From positions 2,468,035-2,532,034 of the forward strand of contig JAESIW010000020.1 in the NCBI GenBank assembly GCA_016802295.1: 64,000 bases of DNA, in the 5' to 3' direction. This DNA comes from Brachionus rotundiformis. Its lineage: Eukaryota; Rotifera; Eurotatoria; Ploima; Brachionidae. The number at the start of each line of letters is the position of its first letter. Positions within the stretch are counted from its first letter, which is position 1. A program made the translations under genes and the position numbers. Positions 1 through 11,386 of the stretch are shown piece after piece. The notes beneath the pieces are model-generated. The model had not been told where the DNA came from and made no database searches. It saw only the letters and a list, made by a program, of their open reading frames with translations.

Positions 1-293
1 ATCATATGTATTTAGAAGCTGAATTCTATGACTGTTCGATTTTGGAAAGTTTACATAACTGAAATTTATAAAAACTTGTTTATTCTCAAAAATGATAGTT
101 TTTCTCGCCATAACGCCTTGAGGAGCAATGAATCCCTAAAAAGATAAAATTTTTCTATACAATTAAATTATATCACAATAAATTGTAACTTACTAATTGA
201 TCAAATGAAGTGCTTCGATATTTTTCATTTAAAAATGAGTTTAAGAAATCAATTGAAGGGTAAAAGTATCGGCCTGTGTATATATATATGTCA

Positions 294-1471
294 GGTGATG
301 TTATTTGTCCATTTAATTTTGTAAAGTATCCACCAGCAATGCAACAATGTTTAAGACTTTCTCTATTTACTATATTTTCTAGAATTGACCGACAAGCTAA
401 CTTATCAAAGTTAAATTCAACTTGGTAATTAGTTTCCAATTCTTTAGAAACAATTTGGGCTTGAGAATTATATTTTAAAAATAAAAATTAATGGAATATT
501 AAATAAAATCAATTTTTTAAATTCCCTATTTATTAGTTTAATAATTTAACTTAAATCTAGAGTTAAATAGCTTTTGATCATTTACTTTTTTTGATTATTC
601 TTAATCAAATTTTAAATTTCATACGTCCTATTTAAATTTAAAAAATTGATTCAAATTGTAAAAATTTAATAAGATACCCAATCCTGACGGACAATCTTCC
701 CAGTCCGAATCCGAATCTAAAATATAAAACTTTAAAATTTAATTTCTGATAACATAATTATTGAGTTCTAAATTTTAAACATTATCAAAATAATTGTTTT
801 TCTCAGCTGATGACACTTTTATTTTATTAATTCTTTTTTTAATTTACCTTGTCCTATTATCAGTATCCAAATATTATTTTATTCAAAAAAAAATAAAAAG
901 TAAACATATTTACCCATGTTAAACTTGATTTTTTAAATTACAAGCTTATGTCAATTAGAATTTGAATTCTGAAGTTAAAATAATTTTGTTTTATATTTTT
1001 CTCTTATTTATAATTTTAAAATGATTGGGCTTAAATTGCTTGCATACTATTGCATTTAATTAAGTATATTCTTGATTAAATCGTGTTCTTGAGTGAATAA
1101 AACCTCGTTTTTTGTAATTAAAATAGTGAACACATTCACTTGATTAAATGCAATAGTATGCAAGCAATTTAAGCCCAATCATTTTAAAATTATAAATAAG
1201 AGAAAAATCTAAAACAAAATTATTTTAACTTCAGAATTCAAATACAAATTGACAATAGCTTGTAATTTAAAAAATCAAGTTTAACATGGGTAAATATGTT
1301 TACTTTTTATTTTTTTTTGAATAAAATAATATTTGGACACTATAAAATAAACTTTGATAAGTCAGCCTGTCGGTCAATTCGAGAAAATATAGTAAACAGA
1401 GAAAGTCTTAAACATTGTTGCATTGCTAATGGATACTTTACAAAACTAAATGGACAAATAACATCACCTAT
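294..1471. repeat. Composite inverted repeat (two-part arms)
   Basis: Two stretches recur in inverted orientation. Positions 862-1065 match the reverse complement of 1138-1342, with a spacer of about 72 bp. Positions 294-414 match the reverse complement of about 1350-1471. The left side carries about 450 bp (415-861) that is absent from the right side. The outer blocks encode the same short peptide (core SLKHCCIA, then GYFTKLNGQITSP) on opposite strands, so a coding-derived fragment was duplicated with the repeat. The arms differ at scattered positions, so the duplication is not very recent. No transposase is visible. Confidence 0.75.
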
Positions 1472-2731
1472 GACGAAAAATTTTGTGCTCTTTCAAAATA
1501 TATACTTTTTCTTTCTTATCTTATCTCTTTCATGATAAGTTCTGTAGTCTTTTAACACCTAGAGCTGGAAAATTTTTTCTGAACCCCCTCTAAAATTTTG
1601 GCTTTCCTAGATCTTCCTGTGCGTAGAATCCTAATTTGAAGTCAAATTCGAATCCTGAGATAGATTTTCATTTCCAGAACCTTATCAGTGGATGCTATTA
1701 ATTCGCAAACTATAAATAAATTCAGAGTGGTCATTTACAATGAAGTCTTTGGAATGGTGAAAAGCAAAGTCTGCCAAAGTCTTACAATTAATATGGCTAA
1801 ACGCTTTTGAGCGTTATTGTAGATTGAGAAATCTATACTGCAGATATTAATAATACTACAACTACTTCTTCTTTGTTTTCAAAACTCTATTTTAATTAAC
1901 ATAATATTTTATTAGCTTTCATGATTTAATAAAATTAATCAAAGAGACTTCAAATAGTTCACTCTTTTAGAGATCAAAATTGAATATTTAAAATATTAAT
2001 CGTTATTTCTTTGAAATTTGATCTAAATTTTTCCTTGCCTAAAATTAGGATATTCCATAAAACTTAATTTTAATTCGGCATTTGTTTTCGTGATAAACTC
2101 TTAAAATTATAGATATTTGACCATTTAATAATTTAATAACAATTTATATAATTCAAAATGTTTTTAAAACATAAAACAGCACAGATAATTATAAAATTAC
2201 TTTTATTGGTAGTAATATTTAACAATTAGTGAACTTAAAATATATGTGGTTGATAGAAAGGATTAATAATTTTTTTTTGAATAAATAGACAGTCAATTTT
2301 TCAATTTGTCTTACATCTATATTTTTTAATCAAAAGATTTGTCAATTTAAGGCTTAAATTCAATTAAAATTAATTCAAAAAAAAATTTTCATTACATTTT
2401 TTTATTTTTTGTATTTTTTATTTAAAAGTGGCAGTACATCTTTGAATAAAGAACGTTATATTTCAGTATTTTTCAGAAAATTTTATTAAGACAAGATAAA
2501 TACTTAAAGTTTATGTTGTTTGTTATATATTGTGATTTTTGTGAAAAACTTGTCCAATTTGGTATTAAAAATGAAATGGAAGTCATTTTATTCCGAAACA
2601 CTTTTTAATATACACTATCCAATTTCTTAATTGATAAATATAGATATTTATCTAAAAATTGCTTTAATCAAAATTAATTTTTTAAAGAAAAATATCAAAA
2701 TCAAATAACCATGGCCAAAAATAAATTCTCT
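1472..2731. other. Non-coding AT-rich stretch
   Basis: No gene is recognised. The only structure noted is a short hairpin at 1799-1815 (AACGC-loop-GCGTT) following ATGGCTA. It resembles the hairpin of a repeat tail at 49,679-49,695. Confidence 0.5.
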
Positions 2732-3044
2732 TACCGTAATGCCTTGCCCCCTAATGCATTGCACTTTAAACCAGAATTCTGGATTTTAATGCTGCATTTA
2801 ATGTCAAAATTTTGGTAAAAATGCCGCATTAAATATGTAAAAAATAATAAAAATTTTTTATTATTAATTTTGATTATTTTTACATATTTTTTCCATACTT
2901 AATGCGGCATTTTTACCAAAATTTTGACATTAACTGCAGCATTTTCAGTCGCAGCGTATCTGGAAAAAAAGTGGGTTAAATGCATGCATTAAAATCCAGA
3001 ATTCTGGTTTAAAGTGCCGCATTAGGGGGCAAGGCATTACGGTA
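2732..3044. mobile_element. Hairpin MITE (about 313 bp) with long terminal inverted repeats
   Basis: The ends are inverted repeats of roughly 60 bp beginning TACCGTAATGCCTTGCCCCC and ending in its reverse complement. The inner part is a second near-palindrome, so almost the whole element folds into one hairpin. One arm carries an extra stretch of about 45 bp (about 2946-2990). The outermost TA at each end could be a TA target-site duplication, which would suggest a Tc1/mariner-type non-autonomous element. No coding capacity is seen. Confidence 0.8.
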
Positions 3045-3424
3045 GTTATTTTTTAGGATCAGATTCAATTTTATCTATATTTTTAAATACAACATAAAAC
3101 ATTTCAAAACAATTGGCAAAAATGGTGAAAGACATAAACCCATCAAAAACTGCTCATATTCCTTAATTTTCCATTTTCTCATGACCAAAAACGAACTTGG
3201 AAGTGGCTTATGCACCAAGGCTTCAATTTGCCCCATAAAACTTTTTAATTTATTCATTACATTATCCATTTAAATAATACAATAAACCAATAGATTTATT
3301 TTTGTTTATTAAATTATAATTTGCCAATAAAAAAATTCTAATATACAAAATATCAAAAATTACAAAGGATAATTAACCCAATAAAAAAAAACACCCTCCC
3401 GATCTTCTAATTAGTCCATATAGG
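3045..3424. other. Intergenic spacer downstream of the Pax gene
   Basis: A 64-codon open frame on the minus strand (3075-3269) begins with ATG but matches nothing I recognise and is not supported as a gene. Nothing else is evident. Confidence 0.4.
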
Positions 3425-5106
3425 CTAGTAAAACAACTGTTGGGAAACAGGTGCAGTATTGTTTTGAATTTGATTTGGTACTGAGTCTGAATAAGTAGCT
3501 TGATTGGCAAAATACGTATACGAGTTAGGATACTCTTGTGCCGATGGATACGAAAATGAATTAGTATTAACCTATATAGGTAAAAATTTAATTTAATTTT
3601 CTATAAATTAATAATTAATAGGCGAAAAGACATACCTCTTTTTTGCTCGAATATTGGTTCGAATTTAACATTTGACTTTGACCATAATAATTTTGATATT
3701 GATTTAAATGATATTGATAATTATATGATTGATTATAAATGTCATAATTTGGCGATGTTGTACTTGACGTATTTGTAAATACCGTATCTAATTGATTGCT
3801 ATTGTTACCATAGGCAAAAAAATCTCTTTGACCATCCTTTTGATTGACGTCCGTATTTACTGCGCCGTCCGACAAGACCTCATTTTTGTCTTCATTGGGC
3901 CCAGAATTGTTCAAAAAATTGTAATTTTTTTTACCTGTATCGGTGATTGGACTTGATGTAATTTGGTTAAAGTCATAGTATTGAGCCTTGTAGTTGTAAT
4001 TGGGAATTAAAGCCTGAGTAGTTAGTGGAGATTGGTTAAAATTTTGGTAATTTTGATAATTGAATTGAGGAGAAGACTGGAATGGCGATGTGTAGTTCGA
4101 TGGATGGTAATTTGGATAGCTTTCGGTGATTTTATTGAATGAGTTTTCGTTTGAAATGGAAGATGTGGAGGAGTTGGATGTGGATGATGACAAAGTGTTT
4201 GTCACGGTGGGAATATTTTGTAGCGAGTTGTTGGTCTCTTGCATGGCAGACTTTCTCCATTTTGCGCGACGATTGCTGAACCATATTTGAATTTTGTTGT
4301 CATTGAGGCCGGTATTCTGGCAAATTTCTTCTCGGAGGGAAGCGTCCGGATAGTGGGTCTGAGCAAAAATGGACTCCAATATTTCAATTTGTCTGCTACT
4401 AAAGCTAGTTCTTAATCTTCTATTTTGGGTCAAGCTGATAACACTGGCTAGATTTTTGTTCATTAGGATTTTTTCCTCCATTGTCTGCGAGTCATCGTCG
4501 TTCTCTGAAAGGGAGTTGTCGGCCGATTCCAGACTTGAATTTTCATTTTTTTTATTTCTCAAAAATCTGGCAATGGCGCTGACACTTGGAACCGAGTTTT
4601 GGTCACACACATTTTCATCTATGAGCCTACGTCTGATTTCATAGCATAAAATAGATGGACATTCTTTTCTATATTGGACAATTTTGGACTCTACCAAAGG
4701 AGTGGTGATCCTAGGCTTGCTGCCGCCGATCGAGCCCGGTTTGATGGAGCCAGTCTCGGCGTAGCGCTGCAGTATTTTGCTCACACATCCATGGCTAACG
4801 CGGAGTTGTCTGGATATGACACATGGTCTAGTTCCTTGGGCAGCAAGTTCTATTATACGCATTCGTATATGTGCTGGTAGTGGTCTACCATTTATGAACA
4901 CACCGCCGAGTTGGTTGATCCTGCCTTGACCTAAAAGTAAAGCAAAAATTTAGATAAAGAAAGCAAAAGCTGAAAAGTATATTTGGTCATGTGGTACCTT
5001 TGTCTATAGCATCTCGTTCAATGTCGTTATAGTCGTCAGAATAAGATGATGACGATGAGTTAAAGGAAGGGGACGATTGCGGAGTAGGAATAGAAGTTGA
5101 CAACAT
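3425..5106 (-). CDS. Pax3/7: Pax3/7-class paired-box homeodomain transcription factor
   Basis: Three exons, 5106-4998, 4930-3636 and 3571-3425, give 516 aa. Exon 1 encodes a Ser/Asp-rich leader ending in phase 1 before GT at 4997. Exon 2 starts in the paired domain (GQGRINQLGGVFINGRPLP) and contains the Pax3/7-like stretch RPCVISRQLRVSHGCVSKIL, where Pax6 proteins differ. A paired-class homeodomain follows, ending IQIWFSNRRAKWRK with the serine at position 50 typical of Pax proteins. The remainder is an Asn/Gln/Ser/Tyr-rich tail, finished by the last exon (VNTNSFSYPS... to QQLFY). I see no octapeptide. Pax3/7 proteins are nuclear DNA-binding regulators of neural and muscle patterning. Class assignment is firm. 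The exact N-terminus depends on which first exon is used (see 5812-6058). Confidence 0.93.
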
Positions 5107-5811
5107 TGTTTTTTTATTTTATCTAATTTGATTCTACCAAAAAAAGAGACCAAGTTTAAATAGACGACTATTTAGGCTGATTAGCGGAAAGAATAAACAA
5201 ACTCAGCACACGTTTAAACAGTTAGATTCACCTGTAAGTTCTAACTGTTGAATTAAGAGTAAGAACAAAAAAAATAGGTGAAATAGAAAGGTCTGACTGA
5301 CTGGCTGACTGTCTTTTATTAATCAATCAAGTTAGTTATAGATAGTAAAATGCAAATTAATTAAAGATGATCAAAGTGGTAGCGCAATTTGAAACGGGAG
5401 GTGTTTAATTTGATTGCATAAGAAATTAATTAGATAAGTCATGCCATTAGTGTTTTATGTAGCGCTTTGTTCGGCTACCGATATAAATTTTTGGAAAAAA
5501 ATTGGAAAAAAAATTTTCTGCTACTCGTTTGGCAAGCAATCGGGATTTTATATGTTTCAAAAAAATGAATAATTTAGGACTTGAGGCTGATTTTGTTTTA
5601 TGGCATTGAAATTTGAGATAAATGTTAAAATTAGCACCTTAATTTCATCATCATCATCATCTTAATTTTAAAGTTAATTTTCTTAGAGATGCTTTAAGAA
5701 AATTTGATTGGATTATGGAACAAAATCTTTATATTTTTATAGAGTTATTGAATTTCTAGTTTATTAGTTTATTGTCCTGACAAAATTGGAGATAATTAAA
5801 ATTTAATTTAC

Positions 5812-6058
5812 CTTCGAATGTTACAAATGAATACATTAACGGGTTGAACGAAGAAGAATCTGAGTTGGATGAAGTGGCTACATTTTCGTTTAGTTTGTCG
5901 AAGAGCTCGCCTCCAGGCTCGCCAGACGTGTTGTCTAATTTTTTGGTCTGTTTGAGTGAGTGCTTGGCCTTGGAACCGGAGGAGCCGCTATCTAAAGATT
6001 GCCTCTTGTATATGGGACTTTCTTGCTCCATTCTAAAAATGTCAAGATTAGTGACCAT
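5812..6058 (-). CDS. Pax3/7: Candidate alternative first coding exon of the Pax3/7 gene
   Basis: This minus-strand open stretch starts with ATG at 6058 and encodes about 82 residues rich in Ser, Gly and Lys. It stops at a consensus donor (GAAG|GTAAAT) in phase 1, the same phase and last base as the 4998-5106 exon. It would therefore splice cleanly into the paired-domain exon at 4930 and give a 562-aa isoform. A ttttag acceptor-like site lies just before a second in-frame ATG (the MEQESPIYK start), so the true 5' end could instead be a spliced exon beginning there. The sequence is clearly exon-like, but use with the Pax gene is inferred from phase and position only. Confidence 0.6.
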
Positions 6059-7223
6059 TTAGGACTAGGTTAAAATCGAATAATTTTTTTTTATTTAACT
6101 TTTTGAGCATGTTGGCTACGGCTTTGAAAAAAAAAGTTTAGCCAGAATGTATTTTTTAATTAATTTTTAACCTAATCTGTCCAAAAGAAAGATAAGCTTA
6201 GCAAATTAAAGAAAATGACAAAATTTATAAGAAATTAATCAAATATAATTTTTGCACTCTAATTGGCTATTTTGGCCAATTTTAACTTTCGAAAGGGTCA
6301 TTATTGATTGTAGAAAATTTTGATTTGTTTACAACTAAAATTTGCTCAACTCAGATAGATATCTCTATTATTTTTGGCAAACGAAACGCATCAGTTAGTA
6401 AATGATTTTTTTTTCAGAAAATATCTTAATTCTAAATGATATATAGATTGCGAGGTATTGTGAATGGATGGGAGGACTAGAGAATTTGACGAGAATCATC
6501 ACTTTAAACTAATACAATAAGAAATACCATTTATATCCCATTCAAGCATGAAACTTATAATTAAAATATTAAATATTGAAAACAATTAAATTTGCAATCC
6601 AGTCCTTAGCATAGACAAGCTGAGATATTTAGTTATCATGAGTTGAAACAATAAAAAGTGATTTATTACTTAAAATATTTAAAATATATTAAAACAATGG
6701 TGGAAAAATTCTCCTTGTTAAAGTCAAATTTAAATTGATTTTTAAATCAATAAATAAAATTGAATATTCTCCCAGCTTGGTATTTAATTCGATTGAATTT
6801 TTTTTGCCAAAATTTAAATATATTTTGAAACCATTTTCATATAATTATCAGATATTTAGATAAATGGATTTTATTTTATCACGTTATTTAATTTTTAAAT
6901 GTAAGACTGAAACTGATTTAATTTTCCAGTTTATTTATAAAATTGACAAAAAACTTCAATATTTGTTGATTATAGAAAATTTACAAATTCATTTAAAATT
7001 AATTTGAAATTATTTTATTCAAGTAGAGAATATTGAAAATTGTGACCAATTTGGTTCAGTGTCTTTGACCACATTTGGTTAGGTTACCAAACATCAACCG
7101 CTTTAAAACTGTTTTGTAATCTCACTTCACTTTACTTAGCTATTGACAATTAAACATCCCAAAAGTTCGGCTATCAAATTTTTAAGTTTTATTAATTAAT
7201 TCAGTCTAATTATATACCTTATT
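6059..7223. other. Intergenic region upstream of Pax3/7
   Basis: About 1.2 kb of AT-rich sequence with no recognisable gene. It would contain the distal Pax3/7 promoter if the 6058 exon is real, but no specific control element could be recognised. Confidence 0.4.
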
Positions 7224-7650
7224 TTAGTAGTAGCTATGAGGCTGCAGTATAGAAATGTATACTAATGCCTTCCGGCATTTAGCTTTATAAGAGCTGTGGC
7301 AGTCTCCTTTCTTTCTTTGCTCTATATCAAACTTCTCTGTCGATACCCGTTTTAAAGCCATTAACTGTCTCTGAGTTAACAACACTTTTCGATAAAGCAT
7401 TCCACTTTGAAACCACTCTGTTGGTAAGAAAGTTATATATTGATGAAGCTCGATTGCAAATTTTTTCTCGAGTTTAATGTTATCTTTTTTCTTAAAGTCC
7501 AAATTCAAACTTGAAGCCAGGTTCAGACCTTTCATTAGGTTGATCTTCTCATGACGTTTGACTATTTTGAACATTTGAATAAGATCCCCTCTGGTTCTAC
7601 GATCTTCTAAGTTCATTAAGTCCAAAGCCTTTAGCCTTTCTTAGTATGGC
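7224..7650 (-). mobile_element. Non-LTR retrotransposon reverse-transcriptase C-terminal remnant (frameshifted)
   Basis: The minus strand reads ERLKALDLMNLEDRRTRGDL followed by IQMFKI, the conserved region downstream of the RT catalytic core in CR1/jockey-like LINEs. Further on, the matching consensus end (FLTNRVVSKWNALS..., VNGFKTGIDRE) lies in a different frame from the upstream part. At least one frameshift therefore separates them and the copy is dead. No 5' part of the element is present, so it is 5'-truncated or eroded. Confidence 0.8.
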
Positions 7651-7773
7651 TTCTCCTTCAAACATATAATAACCACATATAGATACTACTACATATTTAA
7701 CAAAAATCTCAATATGAATTTGTTTGAAGTCATTTTATTTAAAAAATGTAATATATCATGATTTTGAACAAAT

Positions 7774-8085
7774 TTGTGTTACCGCCTCTGGCGTATAATT
7801 GGTATCGACGAGCAAACTCCAGGCTCTTACAAACTTCTCCCTATTCCTGAGCTCATTGATCAAGCCTGCGAACGAACACTCGCTGCGAAAGAATTCTTGC
7901 CGACCCAAACCATCCAATCACGTCCTCTCAACTCAACCCCCCGTTCAAATACCCACTTTTCTAAACAAGAAAAGCAAACAAGGCAGCTTACCATAATAGT
8001 TTTTTACAGAAATTCCTCAGAAAACTTCGCAATAGTGCCAACAATTTGTCCTCGCGAGCAAACATCTATATTAACTAGCCTTTAA
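7774..8085 (+). other. Anomalously GC-rich open stretch of unknown origin
   Basis: This block is visibly richer in G and C than its surroundings and is open in two overlapping plus-strand frames. One frame reads IGIDEQTPGSYKLLPIPE and continues for about 100 codons to a stop at 8085. I recognise no domain. It sits between LINE debris (7224-7650) and a LINE-type 3' tail (8327-8420), so a retrotransposon ORF fragment is the simplest explanation. A displaced host exon or foreign fragment cannot be excluded. Confidence 0.35.
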
Positions 8086-8326
8086 ACTTATAATAGTTAT
8101 TGTGCAATTAGATTTATTTTTCAAATCAATAATTTTTTCTTTTTTTTCAATAAAACGTTTAAACTTTAATTTATAATTATATATTAAACTAATTAAATTT
8201 TAGTGCTAAGTCAAAAGAGTAATAACTGACCCTTTTTAATTAATTAATCAATATCAGTCAATATTTTTATTTTTTTTAATGTATTTTACTCAATTTGTTA
8301 ATTACTTTTTTGTTATTTATTTTTTT

Positions 8327-8420
8327 CAGTCGCTAGGCTAAAAAAAAAGGACTTAGTTCCATTCTGTGTGACCTGAGCTTTACCTCAAATTATTTATTTA
8401 TTATTATTATTATTATAACT
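8327..8420 (+). mobile_element. LINE-type 3' tail with (TTA)n-like end
   Basis: The core AGGCTAAAAA...GGACT...TCCATT...CCTGAG...CCTCAAAT followed by an A/T microsatellite matches the sequence at 31,019-31,100. There it lies directly downstream of an RT C-terminus. This identifies it as the 3' untranslated end of the same retrotransposon family. Confidence 0.65.
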
Positions 8421-9160
8421 AATTTAATTTATTTTAGTAAATTTTTAGTTTTTATTCAAGTAACAATTGATAATTATGATTAAAAATCTTTTCAATAATT
8501 ATTCTTATTTTAAATTTCCCATTTTATTAAAAAAAAAATGACGCTGCTTTTTTCAAGATAGTACAGTAAATGGACAAATTGATCAAAAAAATAAATGAAA
8601 AATCTCATTTACTAAAAACATAAATTTAAAACATTAAACTTTAAGAAAAAAAAACAAATTGTAGATATAATGTAAACTCTAATTTTAATTTATATTATCT
8701 AAAACTATATAATAACTAAAAAATATAAATAGTCAATACTTTAATTTATGACTTTATTGCATCTATTTTTTAAGTTTTCAATCTTTAGATTATTTAAGTT
8801 CTTTTAATTTTCAATTTATTTATTATTTTAAACTATCTAATTTTCTACAAGCTTTCAGATTATTAAAAAAATTCTAAAAAAAAGCTAAAATCTGAATGTC
8901 TTTAAATTAATTTAAAACAATAAATTTATGCGATTCAAATGTATTTTTCACATTCTAATAAATATAAATTTGTGTATGACAAAAGATATGCCAAAAGCTA
9001 TTTTTATTTAATGTTTTAATTTAAATTTAGAAAAAAAATCTCAAGAATCATAATTGAATATAATGAAAATTATAGATAATTTATTTTGATAAAATTGATT
9101 GGCAAGAAAATTTTAAGAAATGTAATTAGATGGCAAACAAAATAATTGAAGTAAAAATAT
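8421..9160. other. Non-coding AT-rich spacer
   Basis: Very low-complexity A/T sequence downstream of the EGF-protein cluster. No gene, structured RNA or repeat is recognised. Confidence 0.5.
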
Positions 9161-9939
9161 CTACCAACAATCAACATAAGACCATGCTGGATAAAAAGTC
9201 GTCCCCCACACATGAAAACAGCTTGGGCTTGAATTTATTTTCACTGTCATTACTCGAGTACCTGCTATTGCATGTACTGTCAAATACAATGATGATAAGT
9301 CAACATCAAACGATACTTTAAAGACATGTTCTTGTCCAATTGGTATAGACTTGGTGACACGATTTAGAATTCCATTCGATAATTGTTTAAAAATCAAAGT
9401 CATTTTGGCCAAAAAAAAACCTTTGTTTTTTACTTTTATTATTAAATCTTTTATATCTAATCATAGGAGAATAATCAAAAATATAAAAAATCCAAACTTA
9501 AAAAATTTACTTGTGACATTTTTGCAATTTATACCATTAATATTTTCTGGACATATGCATTTCCAAGTAGTTTTATTTCCAAGGCAAATTCCACTATTCC
9601 AACAAGGTGAACTTAAACACAAACTATCTCCAAACTCGAGCAATTTCTCGCAATATTTACCTCCTGTTCCCTTTTAACAAAAAAAATTTATAAAATAAAA
9701 TCTGCTAAAAAATTATTAAGTACTGTTTTGCAATGACAAACAAATGAGCCATTTAGCAAATTTTCACATTCTGCTGGATACCTGCATGGATAATTAGCAC
9801 ACGTATTAGACAAATCTTGATGTTGAAAGATAAAATGATTATGAATTTCTTAGAATAAGATAACAAAACCTTGAAATCTTGTATATTTTATAAAGGTAAA
9901 CCAAATCAGAATAAAACAAAATTTTTTAAAAAAATCCAT
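9161..9939 (-). CDS. Secreted EGF-like protein with cytolysin-domain-4-like C-terminus (short paralogue)
   Basis: Four exons, 9939-9870, 9815-9724, 9670-9511 and 9420-9161, give 193 aa. Exon 1 encodes a hydrophobic N-terminus consistent with a signal peptide. Exon 2 encodes a Cys-rich half module, and exon 3 one EGF-like repeat (CLSSPCWNSGICLG, then the CICP... part). Exon 4 is a domain of about 87 residues ending VWGTTFYPAWS and a final CysTrp. That ending resembles the C-terminal membrane-binding domain of thiol-activated cytolysins; the tryptophan-rich undecapeptide and pore-forming domains of real cytolysins are absent. It is the shortest of three tandem paralogues, having lost two EGF repeats. 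Exon structure is supported by parallel splice phases in the neighbours. Function is unknown; a lectin-like or sterol/glycan-binding secreted protein is plausible. Confidence 0.7.
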
Positions 9940-10104
9940 TTATTTTCAAAAAATAGAATAAAAAATAATTTAATTTAAATTTTTAGATAAGTTCTAATTA
10001 TTAATTTAAATAAGAAGATTAAAAAATAAATTTAAATTTTGCGCAAATTTTAATGCGATTAAGGTGAATTTTAAAAATTCATTATTTGAAATTATTTTGG
10101 AGAT

Positions 10105-11088
10105 TTAGCATTTAACTTTAGACCATCTCGGTGAAAATACGGTGCCCCACAAGTCTACACACTCTGGACTTCCATTCATTCGAACCTTAATTTGTTGAGA
10201 ATATAAAGCAATATTTATATAAAGTGTCACTCCATATTCCCCATTATAGTTAACTGAATTTGGAATCCTAAAAACTTTTGACTGTCCAAGCAAAAGTTGT
10301 GCAGTTTGTGAGACTTTCTGTTTTTCAGTGTCAATTGGTATTTCATAGTTTAAAGTTAGCCGGGTTACGTACCACCCTTTGCTCAAAACTCGTAATATTC
10401 TATCAGTACTTTGAGGGTTGTATGTTTCACATTGAAGTCCTGTATAATTTTGGGGACATCTGCACAAATTCTCAATGCATGTACCTCCATTAAAACACGG
10501 GTCTGGTTTGTCGCAAAGTCCAATTGCTGTATCACAGTATTGACCAGTCCAATCAGACGTACAAATACAAAATGGAGTTAATTGTCCATTTTGATTTATT
10601 ATTTGGCAAATAGCTCCATTCTTGCATGGATTATTCTCAGTACATGGTGATGATTGAATTGTGCGACAATCTTTTCCCAAAAATCCCTGCAGACAATTAC
10701 ATTTATAATCATTTTCTACTTCCTCACATGTTCCTCCATTCCAGCAAGGATTACTCAAACATAAACTTTCTCCTGATAAAAGTGGACGATCACATTTTTG
10801 TCCTTTAATACCCTATAAAAAAGAATATAAATATGGATAACAACTTTTATTTCGAGAATTGTTACTGCTCGGCAATGGCAAACATAATCTGGGCCATAAT
10901 TTTCGCATTCTGACGGCGGTCTACATGGGGAAGAAGCACATGGGGCTAGTAGAAATAAATTATTTAGAATTAAATACACTGGTTCCTATGAACAAGATTG
11001 AGTGGAACCATTAGTTAATCAATTTACTTTGAGCATTTAGAATAGGTATAAATGCAATTAATAAACTAAAAAATACAAAGTTTTTCAT
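10105..11088 (-). CDS. Secreted EGF-repeat protein with cytolysin-domain-4-like C-terminus
   Basis: Three exons, 11088-11028, 10945-10866 and 10812-10105, give 282 aa. Residues 1-19 form a signal peptide (MKNFVFFSLLIAFIPILNA). An N-terminal Cys-rich module and three EGF-like repeats follow (for example CNPCWNGGTC-like, CTENNPCKNGAIC, CFNGGTC). The C-terminal domain of about 110 residues begins near KGWYVTRLTLNYE and ends LWGTVFSPRWS. The repeats sit in one long exon, whereas the upstream paralogue is split by two further introns, so intron loss or gain has occurred. The protein should be extracellular. The link between the last domain and cytolysin domain 4 rests on the short terminal WGT motif and overall beta-strand-like pattern, not on a search. 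Confidence 0.8.
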
Positions 11089-11386
11089 TTTTAATTTCTT
11101 GTTGTATTTTGACTAAAATTGTTCAAATTTCTCGTATTTTTATAATTGCTAAACACCTACAATAAAATTTATCATTGTTAATTTTTATCCCTATTTCCTT
11201 AAAACTTTTGACAAATATGAATAAATAATTAAAAAATAAATAATCGGATTAAAATTTTAATTATGGAATAGACAATTATCAGGTTTAAGGATTTTAGTCG
11301 AATTATGTAAAAAAATTTTAAATTTTTTTCAAAAATTTTATTAAAAAAGCTTCAATCTTAATTTTGCATAAAAAAGATAGCATGAT

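Noticed and set aside
3075..3269. 64-aa minus-strand frame next to the MITE
   Set aside because: No recognisable domain, no splice partners, and Leu/Ile/Lys-rich composition expected from AT-rich DNA.
3425..5106. Pax6/eyeless identity for the paired-box gene
   Set aside because: The paired domain has GQGRINQLGGVFINGRPLP and CVISRQLRVSHGCVSK, which are Pax3/7-type signatures; Pax6 differs at these positions.
7799..7996. Second overlapping plus-strand frame in the GC-rich block
   Set aside because: It overlaps the longer frame and has no family resemblance; at most one of the two can be real.
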